From the NCBI RefSeq assembly GCF_022827545.1, contig NZ_CP094669.1, positions 1,454,001-1,518,000 on the forward strand: DNA of 64,000 nt. The letters run 5' to 3'. The stretch is from Hymenobacter tibetensis (lineage in GTDB: Bacteria; Bacteroidota; Bacteroidia; Cytophagales; Hymenobacteraceae). The translations under genes were made by a program, and so were the position numbers. Shown piece after piece: positions 49,599 through 57,909 of this stretch. The notes beneath the pieces were generated by a model. The model was not told the origin of the DNA. It ran no database searches and was given only the letters and a program-made list of their open reading frames with translations. The first letter of the stretch is position 1, and the number at the start of each line of letters is the position of its first letter.

Positions 49599-50222
49599 CT
49601 ATAGGGTTTCGGCTGGCATACTAGTTCTAAGGTTAAACCGATTGATGTTGTGTTGTTGTAAGAGTCGGATGATAGGTCGGATGGCAGAAAAAGGCGTGTT
49701 CTTATCTGCCCGGACAAAACAGAAGATAGGTTTACCAGCACATTCCCTGTACACCCGACGAGTAGCATCTAGGTACTCTTCCAATTGTGCAGTTGGGATA
49801 CCCATCTTGAGAAGCGCATAGCGTTGTGTCTGTGAAGAGGAAAAATATTCTGGTAGTCTGCGCACATCCATACCTAGGTATGGTAGCCGGTGCAATTCCT
49901 GCTGTTGTAGGGGGGTGAGTCGAATACTATGTAGCGATGCTACCTGCTCAATAATCGTACTCCGATATGGCTCATCTTCGACGTTAAAGAAAAGCTTGTT
50001 GTCTTTGTTAATAGTGATGGTATAGTGTCGGTTATTAGGCACGCATCCACTACCTGAAGAAGTGGGCAGTTCAACAGCAGGCTCTATTTGATTTAAGGAA
50101 GTAGTCGCCAAACAACAACGAAAAAGCACAAGCACCACTATCGCTAGTGGCCACACCTCTGGAATCGACAAGTTGCGCCGATAAATCTGACGCGGGCGGG
50201 GCTGAGTGAGACTGGTAATCAT
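49599..50222 (-). CDS. ExbD/TolR-like protein, orphan and divergent
   Basis: A 207-residue protein with an N-terminal cytoplasmic segment, one membrane helix (about residues 22-40) and a periplasmic domain. The C-terminal block FCFVRADKNTPFSAIRPIIR followed by LLQQHNINRFNLRTS matches the ADKNTPY..V..V...L...NI..F.L.T pattern of ExbD/TolR. However, the membrane helix lacks the Asp that carries protons in ExbD, and about 70 extra residues (YRSTIIEQ to YLDATRRVY) sit between the strands. No ExbB or TonB partner is beside it. It could be a regulatory relative, or a protein that uses the fold without proton coupling. Confidence 0.65.
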   Translation of the reverse strand: MITSLTQPRPRQIYRRNLSIPEVWPLAIVVLVLFRCCLATTSLNQIEPAVELPTSSGSGCVPNNRHYTITINKDNKLFFNVEDEPYRSTIIEQVASLHSIRLTPLQQQELHRLPYLGMDVRRLPEYFSSSQTQRYALLKMGIPTAQLEEYLDATRRVYRECAGKPIFCFVRADKNTPFSAIRPIIRLLQQHNINRFNLRTSMPAETL

Positions 50223-50307
50223 ATAGAGCAGGCCATTGGCTTGATAGCATCAAGACAACGCTAAATTCAGCCGTATCTATACATCATCATGCTCACTAGT
50301 ATCCCCT

Positions 50308-50838
50308 CTACACCTCCCGCACCGCTATTTCAGCTTCTCTCACCAGCGCCAGCAGTTGCTCCGGAGCATCAGGCGTCTGCACGCGTCGCAAATCCACGTA
50401 GTAGCAGGCGGCCTCGGTCGGGTAGAGCAACAGCCAGTTCGGTTTCACCCATACGGCCCGCCGTATAGTGTTCCAGCGCGCTTCGAAGTGCCCACTAGCA
50501 CTGTTGCCACTCAATGTGTCCGCGCCAAAAGTGAAGGTGATGGGTTGGTGCAGGCCCGTGTTTTTCGTGTAGCCACGCCGCAATTCATATCGTACTATAG
50601 CCATGCGCACCCCAGCATATAGGATTGCAACTAGCAAAAACACTACGCTTCCCCATTCTGTAACCTGCTTAAATCGAGTTACGTCCCGGTATACGCCCAC
50701 ACTGAGCAGTAGAATGGCCATACCAAGCAGCAGGTGATTGAACAGCGTGCGAGGCCGCTTCTTCCACAACCTAAAGTTCACAGCTACAAATTCGTCGGCC
50801 GTCATCATAACGCCGGGTGCGACCAAGGTCAAGGACAT
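50308..50838 (-). CDS. YcxB-like membrane protein
   Basis: A 176-residue protein with start at 50836-50838. After a short N-terminal tail come two membrane helices (residues about 35-52 and 62-82: HLLLGMAILLLSVGVY and GSVVFLLVAILYAGV). The C-terminal region ITFTFGADTLSGNSASGHFEARWNTIRRAVWVKPNWLLLYP and YYVDLRRV resembles the YcxB-like domain found after two helices in small membrane proteins. Family function is unknown. Lone gene upstream on the same strand as the ExbD-like gene, with an 85-base gap. Confidence 0.72.
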   Translation of the reverse strand: MSLTLVAPGVMMTADEFVAVNFRLWKKRPRTLFNHLLLGMAILLLSVGVYRDVTRFKQVTEWGSVVFLLVAILYAGVRMAIVRYELRRGYTKNTGLHQPITFTFGADTLSGNSASGHFEARWNTIRRAVWVKPNWLLLYPTEAACYYVDLRRVQTPDAPEQLLALVREAEIAVREV

Positions 50839-50928
50839 TCTTAAATCTGGTATGTGAGATGTAGCGCGGAAGCCACAGGAAATCTGTTCCGCGCTACACT
50901 TCGTGCAGTCAACTGGCAACGAGGGTGC

Positions 50929-51924
50929 TTACTCCAACTCGGCCAGTTGGTGCCGCTCGTTTTTCACGGTGTTGGCAATGGTCCAGGGGATTTCGCGGCT
51001 GAAAGGATGCTGCCGCACGGGACATTCGGGCATGTGGCAATGCGAGCAAGCCGAGAAATTGCAGGGGTCAGCATGCACAAACATTTCGGTGTCCACTTCA
51101 AAGCGAGTTTGGATGAACTCCTCGATGCGGTGCACTTCGGTGTGTACTTCTTCTAAGCTGAAATAATAGGGTAGCGTTACGTGGCAGTCGATGTGCAAAT
51201 CGGCCCCGTAGCGCAGTACGCGCAGGTTGTGCACATCTATCCAGGAAGGTTGGCGGTGTTGCTGCAATTCCTGAATCACACGTTTCACCGTCGTCACATC
51301 CGATTCATCCATGAGGCCGGCCACTGATTTGCGCAGCATGCGGTAGCCATTCACCGTAATGAACAGGCCTAGTAAGTACGCTGCAATGGTGTCATAGAGC
51401 ACATTGCCAGTGAAGAATACCAATGCCAGTGCCGCGCACGATACAATCGTGTTCAGTGCATCAATGTACAAGTGCTGCCCATCACCGACCAAGGCCACTG
51501 AGTGTAGCCGCCGGCCCGCCCGCACCAGCACATACCCCACCGCCAAGTTGACGACGGCCGTGGCACCCAGCAGCCACATTCCCGAATCTGGGCGGGCCAC
51601 CACATGCGGGTGAAACAGGGTACTGGTAGCGCTGTAGAAAATGTAGGCCCCTGCAAACAGAATCAAACCGCCCTCAAAGCCCACCGACAGGTACTCCACC
51701 TTGCCGTGGCCGTAGGGGTGGTTTTCGTCTTTGGGCAAGCTGGCCAGATAGATGCTGTAGAGCGCGAAGCCGCTGGTGAAAACGTTGATAATCGACTCCA
51801 GCGCGTCCGTTAGCACCGCCTGCGAGCGGGTCATCTGGTAGGCGTAAAATTTCACCAATACCAGCACGACGCTCACCACTAAGGAAAGCAAACCGAGCCG
51901 GTTTTTGGTTTGAGCAGTAGACAT
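50929..51924 (-). CDS. cation diffusion facilitator (CDF) transporter with Cys-rich tail
   Basis: A 331-residue metal-proton antiporter for divalent cations, probably zinc, cobalt or iron. Six helices, with the metal sites in TM2 (AVLTDALESIINVFTSG) and TM5 (DGQHLYIDALNTIVS, the HxxxD pair), and the HPYGHGKVEYLS loop. The C-terminal cytoplasmic domain (VDVHNLRVLRYGADLHIDCHVTLP) is of normal type. An extra tail of about 45 residues carries DPCNFSACSHCHMPECPVRQH, a Cys/His cluster that may bind zinc. I recall the same tail in other Bacteroidota CDF proteins. Lone gene on the minus strand. Confidence 0.9.
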   Translation of the reverse strand: MSTAQTKNRLGLLSLVVSVVLVLVKFYAYQMTRSQAVLTDALESIINVFTSGFALYSIYLASLPKDENHPYGHGKVEYLSVGFEGGLILFAGAYIFYSATSTLFHPHVVARPDSGMWLLGATAVVNLAVGYVLVRAGRRLHSVALVGDGQHLYIDALNTIVSCAALALVFFTGNVLYDTIAAYLLGLFITVNGYRMLRKSVAGLMDESDVTTVKRVIQELQQHRQPSWIDVHNLRVLRYGADLHIDCHVTLPYYFSLEEVHTEVHRIEEFIQTRFEVDTEMFVHADPCNFSACSHCHMPECPVRQHPFSREIPWTIANTVKNERHQLAELE

Positions 51925-52081
51925 AGGAGTGGCGCCAACTAATGGGTGGCGAGCAGGCTTGTACGAGAATAGGCAGCGTATAGGCTACCTATTCTGTGGA
52001 CGTAGTGGAAACACGCAACGAATTGTAACATGTTGGCTGGCACTGGATAATGTATTTCCCAGGCCAGTAGGCTTGCTTGCC

Positions 52082-53917
52082 TTAGCTCAGTTCAAACTGT
52101 AGCTTCAGCAGGTTGGCGTAGAGGCCGTTGTCGTTGTGCGCTAGCTGGTCGTGGGTGCCTTGCTCCACAATGCGGCCCCCATCTATAACCAGAATCTTAT
52201 CGACTTTGCGGATGGTGCTAAGGCGGTGGGCAATGATGATGCTGGTGCGGTTCTTCATCAGCTCGTCCATGGCATCCTGCACCAGCTTTTCGCTTTCACT
52301 GTCGAGCGAGGAAGTGGCTTCGTCGAGGATGAGGATGGCCGGGTTTTTCAGGATGGCGCGGGCAATGGCAATGCGTTGGCGCTGACCGCCGCTGAGCTTG
52401 ATACCCCGCTCGCCCACCAGCGTGTCGAGCCCTTCCGGAAACGACTCGATGAACTGCCAAGCATTGGCTTTGCGGGCAGTGGTACTAATTTCCTCGTCGG
52501 TGGCGTCAATCTTGCCGTAGGCGATATTCTCCCGAATGCTACCCCCAAACAGGATAGTTTCCTGCGGCACAATACCGATGTGACGGCGCAACTCGGTCAG
52601 GTCGTATTGGCTTACGGGGCGGCCGTCAATCAGAATCTTGCCTTCGCTCAGGTCATAGAACTGCATCAGCAACTGCACGATGGTGGACTTGCCGGCTCCG
52701 GATGGGCCCACCAAGGCAATCTTCTCGCCGGCCTGAATATCGAAGGAGATATCTTTAAGCACGGGCAAGTCGGGGCGGGTAGGGTAGCGGAACGCCACGT
52801 GGCAGTAGTCGATGTCGCCGCGTATGCTGAGAGGTGCCAGGCCAGCCACGCGAGGTAGGTGAGTCGGCTCAGATGGCTCGTCCAGAATTTCCAGTATGCG
52901 TTCAGAAGCACCCAGCGTGCTTTGCACCTTGCCATACAATTCGCCCAGGCCTGCTACCGAAGCGCCAATAAACATGGTGTAGAGGGCAAACTGCGTCAGG
53001 TCGCCGATGGTCATCTGGCCCGCTTGTACCAACGTGGCAGCCCGCCACAGCACCAGCACAATGCCACCAAACAAGCCAATGATAACGAACGAGACGAAGC
53101 CGCCGCGGTAGAGGTTGCTTTTCAGCGCGGCCCGCACCGTTTTGGTGAGCGAGCTGGTGTAGCGAGTGGTTTCGAACTGCTCGTTGGTGAATGCCTTCAC
53201 CGTGTTGATGCCCTGCAAGGTTTCCTCTACAATGACGTTGGTTTTGGCTAGCTCGTCCTGTGTCGTGCGGGCCAATACCCTGATTTTTTTGCCGAACACC
53301 ATTGCCAGCACCACAATGGGCGGGAACGTCATCAGCATAAACAACGACAGTTTCACCGACACTATCATGATGAAGGTGATGCCGGCAATCAGGGTCATCA
53401 CCTGCCGAAACAGCTCAGCCAGGGTGAGCGAAAACGAATCCTGAATGATACCCACATCGGAGGTGATGCGGGAAGTAATGGCTCCCACCCGGTTTTTTTC
53501 GAAATACGCAATCGGTAGGGAAACAAACTTCTTGTACAGCGCCTGCCGGATATCGCGCACCGTAAACTCGCTTACCTGCGTGAAAAGCCAGATGCGGCCA
53601 AAGGAAAGCAACCCCTGAAGCAGGATGAGCACGGCAAAACCCAAGGCAATCTGGTTGATGCTCACGATGGTGCCGTTGGGCAGCGTAACCGGGTGCCCGC
53701 TGGCCGTATCAGCTAGCTTGCCAATAATCCAGGGAAACGCCATGGTAGTGGCGCTGGACAGCGTCAGGAGCACCGTACCCACCACGAACTTGGTGCGGTA
53801 AGGCAGCGTGAAGCGGAAAATCCGCAGTCCACGCTGAAAACTTTCTTTGGTTAATTTCTTCTTGGGTTCGTCCGGGTCAAGGGTCGCACCGCTTGTATTC
53901 ATTCCGCTTCGGGCCAT
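52082..53917 (-). CDS. ABC-type multidrug/lipid exporter (fused permease and ATPase)
   Basis: A 611-residue half-transporter that works as a homodimer. N-terminal six-helix membrane domain (RTKFVVGTVLLTLSSATTMAF through GASVAGLGELYGK), then a full ATPase domain: Walker A GPSGAGKSTIVQ, Q-loop VPQETILFGGS, signature LSGGQRQRIAIARAIL, Walker B AILILDEATSSLDS and H-loop IIIAHRLSTIRK. It belongs to the MsbA/BmrA-like exporters, which expel lipids or drugs. Start at 53917, or at 53902. It is the only complete ABC exporter in the window; the transporter at 59276 lacks this ATPase part. Confidence 0.93.
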   Translation of the reverse strand: MARSGMNTSGATLDPDEPKKKLTKESFQRGLRIFRFTLPYRTKFVVGTVLLTLSSATTMAFPWIIGKLADTASGHPVTLPNGTIVSINQIALGFAVLILLQGLLSFGRIWLFTQVSEFTVRDIRQALYKKFVSLPIAYFEKNRVGAITSRITSDVGIIQDSFSLTLAELFRQVMTLIAGITFIMIVSVKLSLFMLMTFPPIVVLAMVFGKKIRVLARTTQDELAKTNVIVEETLQGINTVKAFTNEQFETTRYTSSLTKTVRAALKSNLYRGGFVSFVIIGLFGGIVLVLWRAATLVQAGQMTIGDLTQFALYTMFIGASVAGLGELYGKVQSTLGASERILEILDEPSEPTHLPRVAGLAPLSIRGDIDYCHVAFRYPTRPDLPVLKDISFDIQAGEKIALVGPSGAGKSTIVQLLMQFYDLSEGKILIDGRPVSQYDLTELRRHIGIVPQETILFGGSIRENIAYGKIDATDEEISTTARKANAWQFIESFPEGLDTLVGERGIKLSGGQRQRIAIARAILKNPAILILDEATSSLDSESEKLVQDAMDELMKNRTSIIIAHRLSTIRKVDKILVIDGGRIVEQGTHDQLAHNDNGLYANLLKLQFELS

Positions 53918-54014
53918 TGTATAGTAATTGGAAGCTGAGAGCTATAAGTACAGGGTGGATAGAGAGATATACAAACCAAAGCCCCCATCTTTAAACTCCT
54001 AACTCCTTCATTGT

Positions 54015-54491
54015 TCAATCTTTATTGTTGCCTTGCTCGACTTTTAGAATCTGCCCGTTGCCAAATGGCACGGGTAAGCTAATCTGCACCGGCACCGGCT
54101 GACCCTTGCGGGTTGCCGGCTTGAAGGCGGGTAGCAGCGCCACTACACGCAAGGCTTCCGCATCCTGCGCCGCCGACAACGACTGCGCCACCACCGGGTT
54201 GCTTAGGCGGCCAGTGGCCTCCACCGTAGCCGTTACCAGCACGTTGCCAGTAGGGTTGGTGACGCCCGGAGCGTCCGGATACTTGATGTTTTGTTGAAAA
54301 AATGCGCCCAATGCCATGGCACCGCCCGGAAACTGCGGAGCTACATCGGGGCGGTTGGCGGCTGGGCGAGCTTGTACCTGCATACGGCCAGCCTTCAGTT
54401 CCACGGGTTTCGAGGAAGGAGCAGCAGACTGTTGGGCCACCGCTACCGGGGCAGAACCTACAAGGAGAGCCAGAAAGAAAAGCTGTTTCAT
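54015..54491 (-). CDS. exported TonB C-terminal domain protein
   Basis: A 158-residue protein. The start at 54489-54491 gives a cleavable signal peptide (MKQLFFLALLVGSAPVAVAQ) instead of the usual uncleaved anchor. The C-terminal 90 residues form a TonB domain (PQFPGGAMALGAFFQQNIKY, GNVLVTATVEATGRLSNPVVAQSLS, DAEALRVVALLPAFKPATRKGQPVPVQISLPVPF). In full energy transducers an N-terminal helix contacts ExbB/ExbD; here it is replaced by a signal peptide, so it may act as a periplasmic docking protein instead. Lone gene upstream of the symporter gene end. Confidence 0.85.
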   Translation of the reverse strand: MKQLFFLALLVGSAPVAVAQQSAAPSSKPVELKAGRMQVQARPAANRPDVAPQFPGGAMALGAFFQQNIKYPDAPGVTNPTGNVLVTATVEATGRLSNPVVAQSLSAAQDAEALRVVALLPAFKPATRKGQPVPVQISLPVPFGNGQILKVEQGNNKD

Positions 54492-54696
54492 AGCAGACAA
54501 AGTAGCGTGTAAACCGGCGGCCGTAGGAACCCATAGGCAACCCGTTTGGCAACAAGCACAACGAGTTACCTTAAGAACATTGCTACACCCGGCCAGAAGC
54601 ACTGCATCTGGTTGGTGTGAGCAAGAGCCACAGGAAACCACGGAATTTTCCGCGTTGCAAACCGCAAAGGTACGTACGCTTCTCCCTAAACAACCC

Positions 54697-56181
54697 TTAC
54701 CCAACAGGGTTCAATTCTGTTACAAGTCGGGGCCGCGAAATTGCGAGTAATCCGATGAATGTTATCAGCCCGTTCAAAATCAGAATTTCGAAGCCAAACT
54801 CGTAGCCCCACCACGCCTTGGAATTGGCGTTGATGAAGTAGGTTAGCAGGGGGGCGGCCACGCAAATAGCCGGCACCAACCGGTCGTGGAGGGCGCGGCC
54901 CGTAAACAAGCCGAAGGCGTAGAGCCCCAGCAGCGGGCCATAGGTGTAGCCCGCCGCCTTGAATACCGCCGTAATTACGCTCTGGTCGTTGATGGCCCGG
55001 AAGATTAGGATAATCAGAATCAGCACCAGCGAAAAGCCGAAATGCGTGAGCTGGCGCACTTGCCGCTGCTTGTTTTCCTCGTATTGCTTGATGTCGAGCA
55101 TGTCCACGCAAAACGAGGTGGTAAGGGCCGTAAGGGCCGAGTCGGCGGAGGCGTACGTCACGGCAATGATGCCCAGAATAAACACGACGCCCGCAAACAG
55201 CGTGAAATGGTTGGTAGCCAGCAGCGGGAATACGTTGTCGCCAATGACTTTGCCGGTGGCAGGATTGGTAGGTAGTGCAATGCCTTTAGCTGCCGCATAC
55301 TGATACAACAGCACCCCGAGGGAGAGGAAAAACACGTTCACAATCACAATGGCAATGGTGAACCAAAACATGTTTTTCTGCGCGTCGCCGAGGTTGCGGC
55401 AGCTCAGGTTTTTCTGCATCAGGTCTTGGTCGAGGCCTGTCATGACGATGGTAATGAACGCGCCGGACGCAAACTGCTTCCAAAAGAACTTGTCGTCTTT
55501 GAGGTCCGAGAAGTAGATCTGCGACATGGCACTTTCGCGCACCGTTTTCACCAAGCCCGCAAAACCCAGATTCAACTCATCGGCCATCAGATAAATACTC
55601 ACGGCCACGCACACTAGCATGGCCATGGTCTGGAAGGTATCGGTCCAGAGGATGGTTTTGAGGCCGCCGCGGAAGGTGTAGAGGTAAATCAGGAAGATGC
55701 TGACCGTAACGGTAACGGCGAACGGCACGCCCAACCCATCGAACACGGCGAATTGCAGCACGCCCGCCACCAGAAACAGCCGAAAAGCCGCCCCGACAGC
55801 CCTGGAAACCAAAAAGAAGAACGCGCCCGTCTTATAGCTCCAAAACCCGAACCGCTGCTCTAAATACGTGTAGATACTCACCAACCGCAGCCGGTAGTAC
55901 ATGGGCATGAGCACCGTCCCAATTACGAGGTAGCCCACCGTATAGCCCAGCACCACCGCCATGTAGCTCCAACTTTGCGTAGCCACCATCCCGGGAATGG
56001 AAATGAACGTCACGCCGGAAAGGGAGGTGCCAATCATAGCAAACGCCACCATGTACCACGGGGCATTGCGGTTGGCAATGAAGAACGATTCGCTGGTGGC
56101 CTTGCGCGAGGTCAGAATCGAAATGATGATCAGAACAACGAAGTAGCCCGCAATCAGGCTCAGAATCAGGGTAGGGGACAT
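54697..56181 (-). CDS. sodium:solute symporter (SSS family), second copy
   Basis: A 494-residue transporter with about thirteen hydrophobic segments. Diagnostic parts: NAPWYMVAFAMIGTSLSGVTFISIPGMV near residues 40-65, GLKTILWTDTFQTMAMLVCV, and IVMTGLDQDLMQKNLSCRNLGDAQKNM, the SSS central loop. It differs from the symporter at 46771 (different N terminus, no helical insertion, no micro-protein). Substrate unknown. It is monocistronic, preceded by a long hairpin at 56226-56292. Confidence 0.9.
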   Translation of the reverse strand: MSPTLILSLIAGYFVVLIIISILTSRKATSESFFIANRNAPWYMVAFAMIGTSLSGVTFISIPGMVATQSWSYMAVVLGYTVGYLVIGTVLMPMYYRLRLVSIYTYLEQRFGFWSYKTGAFFFLVSRAVGAAFRLFLVAGVLQFAVFDGLGVPFAVTVTVSIFLIYLYTFRGGLKTILWTDTFQTMAMLVCVAVSIYLMADELNLGFAGLVKTVRESAMSQIYFSDLKDDKFFWKQFASGAFITIVMTGLDQDLMQKNLSCRNLGDAQKNMFWFTIAIVIVNVFFLSLGVLLYQYAAAKGIALPTNPATGKVIGDNVFPLLATNHFTLFAGVVFILGIIAVTYASADSALTALTTSFCVDMLDIKQYEENKQRQVRQLTHFGFSLVLILIILIFRAINDQSVITAVFKAAGYTYGPLLGLYAFGLFTGRALHDRLVPAICVAAPLLTYFINANSKAWWGYEFGFEILILNGLITFIGLLAISRPRLVTELNPVG

Positions 56182-56225
56182 AGCAGGCCGGAAAACAAGG
56201 AGGTAAAGATACAGTCCTCACGAGA

Positions 56226-56292
56226 ACAAAGCCTGCTGGCTACCTGATAGTCTCGTTGGTAGCGAGGGTTTCAGATACCCAGCAGGCTTTGT
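56226..56292 (-). terminator. long imperfect hairpin, terminator of the secretion operon
   Basis: The outer 12-bp stem (ACAAAGCCTGCT at 56226-56237 with 56281-56292) is perfect and is extended by a further imperfect stem with G-T pairs and an inner CTCG/CGAG, so that the 67 bases fold into one long hairpin. It lies 72 bases beyond the stop codon of the TolC gene (56364) and before the symporter start (56181). Confidence 0.7.
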
Positions 56293-56363
56293 CTTATCCT
56301 TGTCAGTTGCATAGGAATACGCTGGGTCGCGCCTACCATCAACATCCCTAAAACTTAGCTGTG

Positions 56364-57905
56364 CTACTCGGCGCCCAGAGTGCGCGTACCGGCGTAGTAG
56401 TACAGTTCGGCCAACGCTTTTTCGTAGCTGGCCCGCATGCTTTCCTGTTTCAGCCGCAGGTCGATGAGCTTGGTTTCGCGGGCGTTGATGAGGAAAATGG
56501 TGCTTTCGCCTAGCTCGAACTTCTGCAATTCCGCCGCGAGCAAGGTGCGTTGGTTGGTAATGGTTTGGGCCTGCACCTGTAGTTGCCGCTCATAAGCCTT
56601 TAGCGTGTTGTACACCCCGCTGACCTGGTTGGCAATCGTGCGGCGGCTTTGCTGCTGCTCCAGGGTGGCATCTAGTACCTTGAGGCGGGTTTGCTGCAGT
56701 TTGCCGCGCTCCTGCCGCAGAAACAAAGGCAGCGCAAAATCAACCCCCAGCTTGTAGTTGTCGCGCCCAAATTCGTAGTAGGCAGGCACTTCGGGCCGGT
56801 AAAAGTCGCCGCGGCTAAGCAGGGTGCCGGTTACGTTCAGCTTGGGTTTGAGCATTTCCCGGCGGTAGCGCTCCTCAATGCCTAACTGTCTGATTTTAGC
56901 GTCGAGCTTGACGAGGGTGGGATGGCGGTCGGCGGCCAATTCCATAAGCTGCTTGAACTGAACGGAGTCCACTTTCGTGAGGGGCGGCATCTGGGGTACC
57001 GCGTAGCGAGGCAGCTCCACAGGTTGCGCGTCGCGGTTCCAGAGGTGGTTGGAAAGTATGAGGCGGGCATTCTGCAACTCTACTTGCAACTGCTCGGCCT
57101 GCACCTGCCGGTCCTGCACCGTTATCTGAGCCTCCACCGAGTCGATAGGGGCTTGGTCGCCCAGCAGGGCGCGGCGGCTGGTACCACGGAAGCGGGTGTC
57201 GGCCAGTTGCACGCCTTCCTGAATCAAAAGGGCTTGCTGAGCAGAGTAGTACCAGTTCCAGTAGTCTTTGGCGGCCTGTAGCCACACCTCGTTTATTTGC
57301 TTCACCCGGTCGGCCTCGGCAGCCTCTACCAGTACTTGGGCTTGGCGCAACGTGCTGCGGCGAGCATCAATCAGGAGCCCCTGGCCCAGCGGCACCGACA
57401 GCCCTACCCCGGCCAACCCATCAAGCGGCGTCCGGTATTGGGGGTTGACGTACGTGCCCACCATCCGGTCGTAGCTGGCTTTCAAATCAATACCACCTGG
57501 CCAGATAGGGACCTTCAACTCGTTGGCCCAGTTGTTATAGTAGTCGGTGCCGCCGAACAGTTTCCGGTCGAATCCGGAGCCAAGCTTGGGGTCGAAGCCG
57601 CCGCGGGCCTGCCGGACTTGCGCTTGGGCGTCGGCACTGAGTAGGGCCGCCTGCTTCACCACCGGATGGTTGGCAAACACCAGGTCGGCTAAATCCTGCA
57701 AAGAAAACACGCGGGCCGTGTCGGTCGGCAAACGGTCGGCGGCCAGCTGCCGGGTTTGCAATGGCGCTTGCTCCAACCCTGGCTTTTGGGTGGGCAGCCG
57801 CGGGTCTTGCGCTTGTGCTTGAACTGCCACCAGCAACAAGAGCGCAAGCACATGCAAGCCGCGGATGCAGCAACTGGCTAAGCTAGATACAATGGTAATC
57901 CGCAT
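56364..57905 (-). CDS. TolC family outer membrane channel (secretion operon)
   Basis: A 513-residue exported protein with signal peptide (MRITIVSSLASCCIRGLHVL, then LALLLLVAVQAQAQ). TolC-type helices run over the whole chain (LADLVFANHPVVKQAALLSADAQAQ, then IADLGIEERYRREMLKPKL-like repeat), with Tyr/Leu-rich strands (AYYEFGRDNYKLGVDFALPLF) forming the barrel. It starts four bases after the HlyD-type gene stop, so the operon is ABC-HlyD-TolC. It would be the outer-membrane exit duct of a type I secretion-like system. It differs from the TolC of the efflux operon at 3658. Confidence 0.92.
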   Translation of the reverse strand: MRITIVSSLASCCIRGLHVLALLLLVAVQAQAQDPRLPTQKPGLEQAPLQTRQLAADRLPTDTARVFSLQDLADLVFANHPVVKQAALLSADAQAQVRQARGGFDPKLGSGFDRKLFGGTDYYNNWANELKVPIWPGGIDLKASYDRMVGTYVNPQYRTPLDGLAGVGLSVPLGQGLLIDARRSTLRQAQVLVEAAEADRVKQINEVWLQAAKDYWNWYYSAQQALLIQEGVQLADTRFRGTSRRALLGDQAPIDSVEAQITVQDRQVQAEQLQVELQNARLILSNHLWNRDAQPVELPRYAVPQMPPLTKVDSVQFKQLMELAADRHPTLVKLDAKIRQLGIEERYRREMLKPKLNVTGTLLSRGDFYRPEVPAYYEFGRDNYKLGVDFALPLFLRQERGKLQQTRLKVLDATLEQQQSRRTIANQVSGVYNTLKAYERQLQVQAQTITNQRTLLAAELQKFELGESTIFLINARETKLIDLRLKQESMRASYEKALAELYYYAGTRTLGAE

Positions 57906-57909
57906 ACCG

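Noticed and set aside
52151-52858. Plus-strand frame of 235 codons opposite the ABC exporter
   Set aside because: Antisense of the ATPase domain, no motif of its own.
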